The notes under the pieces are model-generated. The model was not told where the DNA came from, ran no database searches, and saw only the letters and a list, made by a program, of their open reading frames with translations. The position numbers and the translations under genes were made by a program. Positions 23,886 through 35,729 of a stretch of 64,000 nt of DNA are shown in pieces. This DNA is from Voacanga thouarsii (Eukaryota; Streptophyta; Magnoliopsida; Gentianales; Apocynaceae): NCBI GenBank assembly GCA_026120185.1, contig JANUWF010001109.1:4642001-4706000 (forward strand), read 5' to 3'. The number at the start of each line of letters is the position of its first letter. Positions within the stretch are counted from its first letter, which is position 1.

Positions 23886-24334
23886 ATGTATAATATTTTA
23901 ACAATAAAATAAAATTGTGAATGTGCAAAGTCATGTTTATATGATATATTTGAAGTCTCTTAGTGCCAGATGATGGGAAATTATTTCCATTTCTTTGTTA
24001 CCTTGAAAGGGTGCCTGATAACTGATAACAATCGTATTTTTGTTACTATTATTATTGCTATTTAATGTTGCTTACATTGATTAAATTATGGCAGAGGATA
24101 AAAAGTTTCAACAATTTGGAAAAGGACCCTAGATTGTTGTCAAATGTGTCATATTGAAGGTCTTTGCCTTGGAGAAGGTAGAATTGATATGGCTAATTCA
24201 TGGTGAATGGAAAAGGGGAGCTCATCACAATTATCGGCTTCCACCACTCACACTTTCTTCCTTGATCTCATCTCTCCTCCCTTTCCTCCCACACTTGAAG
24301 CCTACCCTTCCATTGTGCTTCCTATGCTCTCCCT

Positions 24335-25843
24335 TGTTAGGATTCATGGACTCCTAAATGCAGAAAACACCCACAAATCCCTTCCGAGGACTTAAGCCAA
24401 ACAATTAGGTTGATTAAGCGTTTACAGAATTACCTTTGTATTACTGAAAGCAAGACTTCTGCATTCAGATTTTCAAGCGTATGTGCACTTCAGACGATCA
24501 TCAGACGCTGCCATGCGTGAACAACCTCTATCGATACATACAACGAACTCAGTTCAATATCCAAGAGTGCTAGCACCTAGGCTTTTGAAAGGCTAAATTT
24601 TTTGTTATGGAGGCACGAAAATTTTATGCAAAGTCTTCCACCAGAAGATGGCTAGGGTTTTTTTTTTTTTAAATCACACGAACTTCTTGAAATCCCACTC
24701 TCATAATATCTTATTTAAAGTTCAAATTAAATTAAAAAGTATATGATAAGATTATGTCATCATTTCAGGTAATTTAACTAATTAATTTATTGAGTCAGAT
24801 TCTTATAATCTAGATATCCTCTAGATACATTAAATGTGGACATATTTCCATATTCGTTGTATCTGGTCAGTTTTCTAAGTTCGATGAACCTAGACATACT
24901 TCTAAATACATCGAACCTGGTCACCAGAAAAATAACCTAATGTGTTCGCTTAATATGTGATCCTATAGGTTCATTTAACACTGGCAGTATATCTAAATCA
25001 CATTTAAAATGGCCCACAAGTGATAAGCAGCTTCTAGTAAAACTTCATAATTATCCAGGTTAAATGAAGATCAGTGATCTCTTTGAACCAAACCACAACT
25101 TCATATTTAGTTTTTTTGTCACACGATATCCAGATTAAGCATAAGGCACGGAGTATGTCATGCTTATTAAGCTTAATCAACTATTTCTTGATCTCATAGT
25201 AGACTATCAAACAAATTATATCAATATCTCAAATTGATATATTTGAGTATGGCCATATATTTTAACAGTCTAATTTATCAAGGGGCCCATGGATATCTCT
25301 CTTATGAATGAGAGGAACAAATTCCTTCACTATCCAATCATATTTCTCTCCCTGATTTATTCTATATCTAACTGTAGTCTAATTTTATTATCTGGTTAAA
25401 GACAACTTTAAACAATATCAAAATATAGAATTTATCAAGTAGGAAACTATGATGAATTCAAGTCGAAAGACTTCTAATATCATTATAGCTAGAAAGTACC
25501 ATGACATGTCCCATAAAGTACTCTCACAGTAGGTCATGTATAATACAATGTTCTTTAACATTTATTTATGTTTTGACTTGATATTTCATATATCCATGAC
25601 TAGTAAAACATAGTCATTAAATCACAAACATACGAATATTAATTTATTATTATTCTACTAATAATACTCGATCAGAGATAATTTAAGAATAGTTATTTTA
25701 TTAGTTATAGGGTTTTGCTATCAAGTCACGTATTTGATAACTATAAAACTAAGCGTACTATTCATGAAAAGAAATGCCTCATATTATTACAAAATATATA
25801 ATGACAATAGTATAAGTACAAATTGTTATGGCATATCCCAACA
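24335..25843. mobile_element. Solo LTR, 1.5 kb, family not identified
   Basis: 1509 bp beginning TGTTAGGAT and ending ATCCCAACA, short near-perfect inverted ends. It is flanked by a perfect 5-bp duplication TCCCT at 24330-24334 and 25844-25848. The interrupted pyrimidine-rich sequence continues on both sides as in copies A and B. No coding region is seen inside. Size, ends and 5-bp duplication fit a solo LTR left by recombination of a full element. Confidence 0.8.
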
Positions 25844-25848
25844 TCCCT

Positions 25849-28800
25849 TTCTCTTCTCTCTTTCCTATTGCCAACATCTAGCACCTTTTCCCTTCCAATA
25901 GCTATCGGCCACTTCCGCTGTCGCTACGCCCCCTCTGCCCGATTCCTTGCCATCACCAGGCTCTCTTATGCATTACCCAATCCCTGCCAGTTCCCTTTTT
26001 GGAACCCCTGTAGTTAACCCCACCTCATCTCTCTTCCCTTTCCATTTTTTCCTCTCTTTAACCTAGCTTCATCTAGACTAATTGCTATTGGCCCTTCCCT
26101 TCAAGTTCCAAATAGTCATTGCAAGTGAGTCAATTTACTCTTATTATATAATGTTAATCAAATGTCTACAACCTAGGGAAGAAGCATGTGGTGCATGATT
26201 ATATTTGTTTGTAAAGCTAAGGACAACAGACTTAATCCAGATTTTGAGAAATATTTTGCTATCCAAAGTTTCCACTACTAAAAAAGGTAGATGGAAAAAC
26301 TACCTTTGAAACTTTTTTAAATATGAGAAAAAATGAGCTACAATCAAAGTAAGCAGTGAAATTAAGTCAATTTGCTATTGATTTCATTTCTTTATTAAGT
26401 TCATTAAGGGAAGATACCCAGTGATGATCAAATTGGGATTTTTGTCAGTGAAGTTGGAAACTACGAGTGCATGCTTCAGATTTTGAAAAATATTTTGCGG
26501 TGGCATTGGCTTCTCCAATACAAAAAAAGAGATGGCAGAATAGCTCCAAAACAATTTTTAAATACGCGAAAATAGTTCTCCAAGTTCTTAAATTATCTAG
26601 CCAATGTCTCAAGTTTGGTTAGGTGGTTGTTGAGACTTTATCGGATGAGGTTGAATTGAGAGATACGATCTGTGATCTTTGTGCGAAAATTTGGTTATGT
26701 GGCTGTTGAGACTTTATAAGATTTGGTTGAGTTCTGAGATTTTCATTCGCCGTCTCTATGAGGTGTGTCAGTATTTGAACTGTATCTTTTGTTTCTTCTA
26801 AAATATTTGGTCAAACATGTGGCTTATGTATCAATGTAGCATTAAGCATTTTTTTTTTCTTTGCCTTGAATTTGTTGCAATGTCACCTAATTTTCAGATA
26901 TAAAACCAACACTATACAGAAGAGTTCTGTTAATGTGATCAGGGTTGATTTAGTTTTGCAAATACAATCTTAAACACTAAGAGGATGTTTGGTTATGCAA
27001 ATTTCTGTTTAAGGGATGAGGGTGGAAGACAAATTCTACTATTTATATTTTGGTTAAAGTTAAGGTACTAAAATAGATGGAATAATACTCAAATATTCAA
27101 TGCCATAATTATTCACTGAAAAACTAAGGTGTCGTATTCCTTACTTAAAGGGACCTCATTTTTTGAGATTAGCTTATAGAGTCTATTTATCCAAGATTCT
27201 CTTTATCAAAGATTGTGCTTGTAGTTTCAATAGCTGTGCATATTTTTTGGCTATCAAGCAATTTACTTGTCAATTGGATTGCCAAGTCCTTTGAAGGCCA
27301 ATTGTCTGATTTAATAATAAGGTATTTTGGCATAATTGCAAGGGTTCCTAGTGTTAGGGTTGGCTACTTTATACTGAATAACCCTTATGGCAGCTTTAGC
27401 ATCCTCTAAGACTTAAGTAATTTGGACTCATCTCTCTTGTTAATTCATGTTTTATACATGAAGCCATTGTTGGGTAGATTTGGTTTTCTTGAGAAGAATT
27501 TATTTTTAGGGATTTTGATGTGAAGGAGATGTGGTGAACTTATTGTTTATATGTTGTATTGATATTGTGTGTATGTATTTGAAGTGTTTGGGGATGAATT
27601 GAAGGAGGATTGATGTTTTGGAGTTAAGTTTATATAGTGGAATTACCTAATTTGTGAAGTATTGCTCATAGTACTGAAAATTTTTATTACAAACCATATC
27701 ATACTCTTTTTCTATTTGATTCTACTGTATGTTAGGAGTATTTTTTCCATTAAAATCATGTTAATTGCTTATCTAATTGATTTTATATGATTTTTCAAAG
27801 TTATAGTATATAGTCTCTATCAAGGCTGATTTTTCTATAACTTTGTGGCCTCGAGATTTAACCCTTTCACCTTTGAATTTTAAATTGAAAATTTTACACA
27901 TAAAACTATATTGTTTAAGGAGTAATTTTCTGCTATAATCACCTTATTTGACAAGTATTTTGTTCTCAATAATTTTACAAAATCATTACCAAAATAGAGT
28001 ATTACTATTACTGGAAGAACTTTGCTAAATCAGCCTAAGAAAAGAACGAAAGGGATGGAAACGTAGTGGCTTGTTGGCTAAAAAAAGCTTAGTGTTGGAA
28101 GGCAAAGAGAGCTAGTGAACAAGAGCTTTGGGAGAGAATTTTGAAGCTTGTATTCACAACTTGATGATTACAAGTGAGAGGGCCTATCCTTATTTATAGA
28201 CAAGCCTTGGCCTGTTCTAGAGAATTCTCCAAACTCCCTTAGAATACTTTGTTTTTAGAATTCTTTATACAATTATACAAGATTTATAAGGTTTTATGAC
28301 CTTTTAGAGAATTCTATACAAATTTAGATCACTCTATTAAGCTTTAGGAATTATCTAGAAACCAATCAAATACTCTCGAAATGCCGTCCATTTTGAATAT
28401 ACTACAAATTTATATGTTGTTCTGTCAAAATATTTGATATTTAGAATTATCTATCCCTTTTGCATTTTGCAAGTACAAATTGGTACTATGTGATTACAAT
28501 AGCTACTAGTAGTATGAACATTCATTTTTATCCTTTTGTGAAATGTGATAATCTAAGGCAATTCACAATTCACTCGCAAGCTTATTTCATCTATGACCAA
28601 GACCATATGAAAATCAAGAACATTAAGAATGCAGTATGAAAACTAAAATTTGGTTCAAATGCATTTATAATAAAAAATATAAAAATGAATGAAATAGCTA
28701 AAAGCATGCATCATCACCAGTATCACTATAGGTGTCATCATCACTATGAAAAGTTGTTGTTGTTGTTGGTGGTGGTAGAATATTGACTAGTCAAAATCTT

Positions 28801-29436
28801 TAATGGCATAGTAGGACTCGGTCATGTCTTGTCTTGGTTCATACTATCTTGTACGCCTAGTACATTATTCACCCAATTGTTGCCTGTTTCGTGCTATTAT
28901 TTTTTGATTGACTATCGACTACGTGCTAGCCATGTCACTAGGCATATCTATTCACATATGCTTGCAAGGGTGCATGTGTAGATAGTCAAGGCTTTTGAAA
29001 TGGATTGTTGTGGGAGAAGTTACTAGTTAAAGAAGACATTGTTGGACTGTTAATTTAGTTTTTATTTTCACACCTCTGTTCTTGTCCTGTCCTTAATGAC
29101 GCATCACAAAGATATCGCAAAGGTGACCACAAAAAAATTTTAGATGGGAACCATTAGTGCCAAGATATTATGGGTGCCTTTGCATATTCCTTTTTCAATC
29201 TCTCTCTCTCTACATGGAGAGAGTTTTGTGGACAGATTAATGACTTTACTGCTATTTTAAGCTGTATGTTGTTCACTATAGCTTAGGTTGGGGATAATGC
29301 TTTTGTTTCTTATTTTTTTTTTTATCTTCTTTTGAAAATTCAGATTGCTATCTGATTCACTTTGGTGGTCATTATGATCTTCACTAATTTTTGTCTTCAT
29401 CCTCTCATTGCTTATATCTTTTCTATCTTGAATAGT
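25849..29436 (+). other. Non-coding interval in copy C before the Gln-rich exon
   Basis: Starts as MED15 intron 3 sequence and becomes unrecognised. A diverged direct repeat occurs at about 26230-26335 and 26475-26575 (both around TTTTGA-AAATATTTTGC). A possible small solo LTR at 28023-28406 is listed separately. No protein recognised in the remaining short ORFs. Confidence 0.5.
28023..28406 (-). mobile_element. Possible small solo LTR
   Basis: TG...CA-bounded 384 bp (TGCTAAATCAG to ATATACTACA) flanked by AACTT and AATTT, a 4/5 match. It contains a minus-strand TATA-like CTATAAATAAGG followed by leader-like sequence, as in copia LTRs. The ends are inferred and could be off. Confidence 0.4.
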
Positions 29437-30168
29437 TGGCCACAGCATGCAGTTCCAAATTCATAACCAATCACTTTCAATGCTAATAGTAAGCAATCAA
29501 TCACTTTCAATGCTAATATGCAGAAAAGTATTACGTCTGTGGGAGCACAGAGTTATGCTAGTTTGACACTTACACTTCCTGTTGTTGGCAATTTGCGCTA
29601 GGCTAGCATGTCGAATGTTGTTGGGAGGAATAACTTACAGAATTTACAAAATATTAGCAATGTTGCTCGGAATCTAGTAGGGAGCTCAATGGGACAAGGG
29701 ATGTCTCCAAATGTTTTTGCTAATTCTCAGAGACAAATGCCAAGAAGATAACAAGTTGTCCCACAACAACAACATCAGTAGTCATCAAGTTCACAGCTTC
29801 TTTGTCAGCAGCAACTAAAATAACAATACATGAAGCAAAACGTCCAGCAAGGAAGTATTGACTGTCCTTGATGCGTAAATTTTGGGGTATATAACAGTCA
29901 TTAAATTTAAATCCATCCATAGTCAAGTTTTAATTAAAACATTAATTCTAAATTACACACTTGAGCAAGTATACTAATCGCAAATATAGCATAAGGAATT
30001 AACTAATATCGATCAAGGAACAACTACCATTAGTTACCTTTCATTCATTGTTTAACTGACCTAATAAAATGATAAGATGATAAAAAAAAAAAAAAGAATG
30101 AAAAATGTATACAACTTAAGAGTGAAATAATATGCAATTTAGATAAATACTCTTAAAAACATGACAAT

Positions 30169-30522
30169 TGTTATAAAATTAGGGTAGTGTTAGAATAAAA
30201 TCTTCACACAACACATTAATAAAACTCTAACTATTTTGCACAAGAATTTCTCTCTTTCTCTTCTCTCACAATTTTCTCTAATCTTTCTTTCACTAATCTT
30301 TCTTTCACAAAATAATGGTGTATTACAAGCTTAGATAATAGCTCTATTTATAGAGCTCTAATTAGTGGAATACATCATGGCATACATCATCTTCCACTAA
30401 TCTCAATTAGTGGTGTCTCCACTAAATGGTGGACATCCATAAAAATATTCTATAATAATTCACATAAATCCATAATTAGTGGAGTCTCCACTAATTAATA
30501 AAGATTCCAATAATTCATAACA
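30169..30522 (-). repeat. 3' LTR of copia 3
   Basis: 354 bp, TGTTATAAAA to TTCATAACA. It carries an extra 15-bp copy of ACTAATCTTTCTTTC relative to the other LTR. The promoter-like box CTATTTATAG (30344-30353; CTATAAATAG on the minus strand) is inside a near-perfect palindrome. Confidence 0.95.
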
Positions 30523-30533
30523 CTCCCCATTGG
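30523..30533 (-). other. Polypurine tract of copia 3
   Basis: Minus strand CCAATGGGGAG immediately before the TGTTATGAA start of the 3' LTR. Same position as CCAAGGGGGAG in copia 2. Confidence 0.8.
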
Positions 30534-30645
30534 ATGTCCATCCATTACATAAAGAATATGCCTCGTTAAAACCTTACTAGATAAAAACCCAGTGGGAAAA
30601 AAATCTAGTGAATGAAAAAGAGTACACTATTCTATATGTCGGTTT

Positions 30646-33600
30646 TTAACTCCCCCGATGAGATGATTCCTTTAAATCTTTAAACCGACGCATACCGATT
30701 TTATATCTCAACTTCTCAAATGTTGCAGTCGGTAAAGTCTTCGTGAAAATATCTGCGAGGTTATCACATGACCGAATTTGTAGCACATCAATTTCACCTT
30801 TCTTCTGGAGTTCATGAGTAAAGAAGAATTTTGGTGAAATATATTTTGTCCGATCTCCTTTAATATATCCTCCTCGTAATTGAGCTATGCAAGCTGCATT
30901 GTCTTCATAAAGAGGAGTTGGAATATCTTTGATTGATGATAATCCACAAATTTCTCGGATATAATGAATCATGGGTCTTAGCCATACACATTCTCGACTT
31001 GCTTCATGAATGGCTATAATTTCAGTATGATTTGAAGAAGTAGCTGCTATAGATTGTTTCGTAGAACGCCATGATATAGCAGTATTTCTGCATGTAAATA
31101 GATAGCCCGTTTGAGAACGTGCTTTATGTGGATCAGATAAATAACCAGCATCTGCATAACCTATCAATGTTGGACTGGTTTTATTTGAATAAAATAATCC
31201 GAGATCAATTGTACCTTGGAGATATCGAAGGACTTGTTTAATTCCATTCCAATGTCATCGTGTTGGTGAAGAACTAAATCTTGCTAATAAATTGACAGCA
31301 AAAGCAATATCAGGTTGTGTATTATTAGCAAGATACATCAATGCACCAATTGCACTGAGATATGGTACTTCAGGACCAAGGAGTTCTTCATCATTTTCTT
31401 GAGGTCGGAAATGATCTTTATCCACATTTAATGATCGGACGATCATCGGAATACTCAATGGATGTGCTTTGTCCATGTAAAATCTTTTTAGCACTTTTGT
31501 TGTATATGTTGATTGATGAATAATTGTTCCACTCTCCAAATGTTCAATTTGTAAACCAAGGCAAAATTTGGTTTTACCAAAATCCTTGATTTCTAATTTT
31601 CTTTTTAAATAATCAATTGTTTCTTGGAGCTCTTCAGGAGTTCCAATAAGATTAATATCATCAACATATATAGCTAATATCACAAATTTAGAACCAATTT
31701 TTTTAATAAAAACACATGGACATACCTGGTCATTTTTAAAGCCCGCTTTCAATAAATATTCACTAAGACGTGTGAACCACATGCGCCTAGATTGCTTCAG
31801 GCCATATAATTATTTCTGCAACTTGATGGAGTAATTTTCACGAGGATAATGTTTATATGCTTCGAGCATATGAAATCCTTCGAGGATTTTCATGTAAACA
31901 TCATTTTCTAAATTTCCATACAAGTAAGCAAGTGACAACATCTAATAGGCGCATATCTATCTTTTCATGTACTCGCCAAACCGATAAGATATCGGAGTGT
32001 AATAGCATCAACAACAGGAGAATAAGTTTCATCATAATCAATACCTGGTCTTTGTGAAAAACCTTGGGCTACTAATCGCACTTTATATCGAACGATTTCA
32101 CTCTTTTCATTGCGCTTTCGCACAAATATCCATTTGTAGCCAACAGGTTTTACACCTTCTGGTGTTCGGACTGCAGGTCCGAAGACTTCACGTTTTGTTA
32201 GTGCATTTAACTCCAATTGAATCGCATCTTTCCATTGCAGCCAATCTTTTCTATGCCGACATTCATCAACTGATATTGGTTCAGGATCATCATTATCCTG
32301 TGTAACATCAAGAGATATATTGTATGCAAATATATTATCAATAACAGTTTCTATCCGATTCTAACTTCTACCGGAAGTGGTATAATTGATAGAAATTTCA
32401 GTGTTACTTTCATCAACTTCTGGTTCTTTGTCATCAGTTCTCTCTTGGTCTTTATCATTCTTTTCTTCAATATGATCTTCTGGATCATTTAATCCTCTTT
32501 TCTTTCGAGGATTTTCATCTTTAGAATCAAGAGGTCGGCCACGCTTCTGGCGTGTTTTTGACTCAGTAGCTATAGGTAGAATATTTTGTTCTGCTGGAAT
32601 TTCAATTCGAATAGGAGAATTTATAGCTGGAATATGCGATTTTGTAACTCTTCTGGAGTCAACAAAAGCATCTGGCATTTGATTTGCAATGCTTTGCAAA
32701 TGAATTATCTTTTGAACTTCAAGTTCACATGCGCTTGTGCGTGGATCAAGAAAATTTAATGATGTTGTCCAAGCAAGATCATTTTTATGCTGTTTTGGTT
32801 CTCCCCCTAATTTAGGGAATAATGATTCATCAAAATGACAATCAGCAAATCTTGCTATGAATACATCTCCTGTTAGGGGTTCAACATACCTGATAATAGA
32901 GGAAGAATCATATCCAATGTATATCCCCTTTCTTCTTTGAGGACCCATCTTTGTACATTGGTTTGGTGCAATTGGAACATATACAGCACACCCAAAAATT
33001 CTTAAATGAGCAATATTTGATTCTGACCCAAAAGCCAATTGCAAATGAGAGAATTTATGATAACTAGCTGGTCTTATGCGTACAAGTGTTGCAGCATGTA
33101 AAATAGCATGTCCCCAAGCAGATGTTGGGAGATTTGTTTTCATTAATAATGGTCTAGCAATTAATTGTAATCGTTTAATCAAAGATTCAGCAAGACCATT
33201 TTGTGTGTGAACATGAGCTATAGGATGTTCAACATTAATTCCAATTGACATGCAATATGCATCAAAAGCATGTGATGAAAATTCACCAGCATTATCCAAA
33301 CGAAAATTTTTAATGTGATGGTCAGGAAATTGTGCTCATAATTTAATTATTTGAGTAAGTAATCTCGCAAACGCCAGGTTGCGAGTAGATAATAAATATA
33401 CATGTGACCATCGGGATGATGCATCAATTAAGACCATAAAATATTTGAACGGTCCACATGGTGGATCAATAGGTCCACAAATATCTCCGTGAATTCGTTC
33501 GAGAAATATAGGACTTTCAGCTCCTACTTTTACTGGTGATGGTTTAACAATTAATTTTCCTAGGGAACATGCAGTACATGCAAATTTTTCTGATGTTAAT

Positions 33601-34163
33601 ATCCTTTTATTTTTTAAAGGGTAACCATGTGTATTCTCAATGATTCTTCTCATCATGGTAGATCCCGGATGATCCAACCGGTCATGCCAAATGCTAAAAG
33701 TAATAGGATCAGTAAACTTCTGGTTTACTAGATGATGATTTTCAATTGTACGTATTTTTACAAAATATAGGCCAATAGAAAAAGACGACAGTTTTTCTAA
33801 TACAAATTTCTTACCCAAATGCATTTGAGTAATAAAAAGATGCTCAATCCCATTTTCCTCATTTGTTTCAACATGATACCCATTTCTGCGGATATCTTTA
33901 AAACTCAATAAATTTCTTTTGGATTTTGAGGAAAATAGTGCCTTATCAATAATAATTGTTGTTCCTTTAGGCAACAATATACTAGCTCTTCCGGAGCCCT
34001 CAATCACATTTGCACTACCGTTTATCGTATAAATATTTATTTCTCCCATTTTGAGATCAGAAAAATATTTCTCATTTTTTAGTATGGTGTGTATAGTTCC
34101 ACTATCAATAATGCATACATCATCATTAACAACAGCCATCTGAACACAAATATATATATGCAA
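30646..34163 (-). pseudogene. pol region of copia 3 (protease, integrase, RT, RNase H)
   Basis: Protease motif CIIDSGTIHTIL is near 34070-34110. The integrase zinc-binding part (WHDRLGHPG) and core follow, with DNAGEFSSH near 33270-33300. The reverse transcriptase has AIYVDDINLIGTPEEL near 31640-31690. The RNase H part (YADAGYLSDP to LADIFTKTLPT) ends near 30646. In-frame stops at 33336-33338 (TGA), 32361-32363 (TAG) and 31255-31257 (TGA) are single-base changes within a preserved frame. A frameshift lies between 31965 and 31782. It cannot make a full polyprotein. Confidence 0.9.
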
Positions 34164-34221
34164 ACGTAAATATTATTAAAATAAAATGAAAATGAAAATA
34201 CAAAAATATCAGGATGAGGCT

Positions 34222-35232
34222 TTAGTTCTTCTGGACACTGCTATCACCAATTAAATGGTCTATCCTACCGTCTGGGTGTTCAAAAAAATTCGATACATCT
34301 ATATGGGTAATATTGATATTAAGATCTTCAGGATCAATATTATCATCATCAGCATCATTTATTGGATGTTGAAAAAAATTTGCTTCCACATTTTTATTTT
34401 TCAATGAAGCTTGATATAATTAAACTAAATGCTTAGCCGTACGACAGTTTCGTGACCAATGACCTTTCATGCCACATCTATAACATATATCCTCATGCTT
34501 TTCTTCAATTTCTTTTTCTTTTCTCTTATGATCTTTTCTGTTCCACTTCAGGTGGCTAGTATTTCTCACAGTTTGATTATAATTGTGATAAAGGAAATAT
34601 CGAGCGTGTCTACGACCATAACCACGACCACGGCCACGGCCATGGCCACGACCACGACTATAACGATGGCTTCTGCTAGAGCCAACAGCATTCACTTCTG
34701 GGAGTGCTGTAGAGCCAGTTGGTCTGGTTTCATGATTTCTCAATAATAACTCATTATTCTTCTCTGCAATGAGGAGGGCAGTAATTAAATTTGTAAATTT
34801 TGTATACCTCTTTTCTCGATATTGTTGCTATAGGACAATATTTGAGGCATGAAAGGTGGAGAATGTCTTCTCCAACATATCTTCATCAGTCACTTTTTCT
34901 CCGCATAATTTTAATTGAGATGTAATTTTATACATTGCGGAGCTATATTCATTCACGGTTTTAAAATCTTGCAACCTCAGGTGCAACCATTCATACCGTG
35001 CAGTGGGTAGTACGACCATCTTCAGGTGGTCAAATCTTTCTTTTAAATTTACCCACAGGACATATGGATCTTTTTCGGTAAGATATTCCATTTTCAAATT
35101 TTCATCGAGATGATGACGAATAAAAATCAAAGCTTTAGCCTTGTGTTGTGCAGATGCACTATTATTTGCTTGAATAGTTTCACTAAGGCCTTCAGCAATT
35201 AGATGCATTTCTGCATCGAGAACCCATGACAT
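34222..35232 (-). pseudogene. gag region of copia 3
   Basis: The segment 34828-35232 is the Gag body (MSWVLDAEMHLIAEG, then DPYVLWVNLKERF and ARYEWLHLRLQDF). The segment 34420-34743 has a Gly-Arg-rich stretch followed by the CCHC knuckle CYRCGMKGHWSRNC. The two are in different frames, so gag is also broken. The piece at 34222-34404 links to the protease. Confidence 0.85.
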
Positions 35233-35375
35233 ATAATTTTTTTAAGAAATATCAAGGGCTACAAATTCTAGTTTAGCGAGATTAGCCATAGAGATCAATA
35301 AATGCATACATGTCTTCTGATTTTGTTAACGGCAGAAACTCGTGCTTAGTCTTCTGGCTTTTGTACCGGTAGAGA

Positions 35376-35389
35376 CTCGTGCTGATAAC
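35376..35389 (-). other. Probable primer-binding site of copia 3
   Basis: Minus strand GTTATCAGCACGAG starts one base inside the 5' LTR. Position fits a primer site, but I cannot assign the tRNA with certainty. Confidence 0.55.
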
Positions 35390-35390
35390 G

Positions 35391-35729
35391 TGTTATAAAA
35401 TTAGGGTAGTGTTAGAATAAAATCTTCACACTACACACTAATAAAACTCTAACTATTTTGCACAAGAATTTCTCTCTTTCTCTTCTCTCACAATTTTCTC
35501 TAATATTTCTTTCACAAAATAATGGTGTATTACAAGCTTATAGAATAGCTCTATTTATAGAGCTCTAATTAGTGGAATACATCATGGCATACATCATCTT
35601 CCACTAATCTCAATTAGTGATGTCTCTACTAAATGGTGGACATCCATAAAAATCTTCTATAATAATTCACATAAATCCATAATTAGTGGAGCCTCCACTA
35701 ATTAATAAAGATTCCAATAATTCATAACA
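35391..35729 (-). repeat. 5' LTR of copia 3
   Basis: 339 bp, same ends as the 3' LTR. CTATTTATAG at 35551-35560 sits in the palindrome AGCTCTAT-TT-ATAGAGCT and is the likely TATA box on the minus strand. Confidence 0.95.

Larger units (their letters stand above)
30169..35729 (-). mobile_element. Complete Ty1/copia element 3
   Basis: 5.56 kb with LTRs at both ends, a primer site, a polypurine tract, gag and pol in copia order on the minus strand. A perfect 5-bp duplication ACAAT lies at 30164-30168 and 35730-35734. The target was the gypsy-type LTR, whose sequence continues on each side. The LTRs differ by roughly ten substitutions plus one 15-bp tandem duplication, so the insertion is fairly recent. 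The polyprotein has several nonsense codons and at least one frameshift. Confidence 0.95.

Noticed and set aside
34459..34746. Plus-strand 95-codon ORF
   Set aside because: Antisense of the Gly-Arg-rich and zinc-knuckle part of copia 3 gag.
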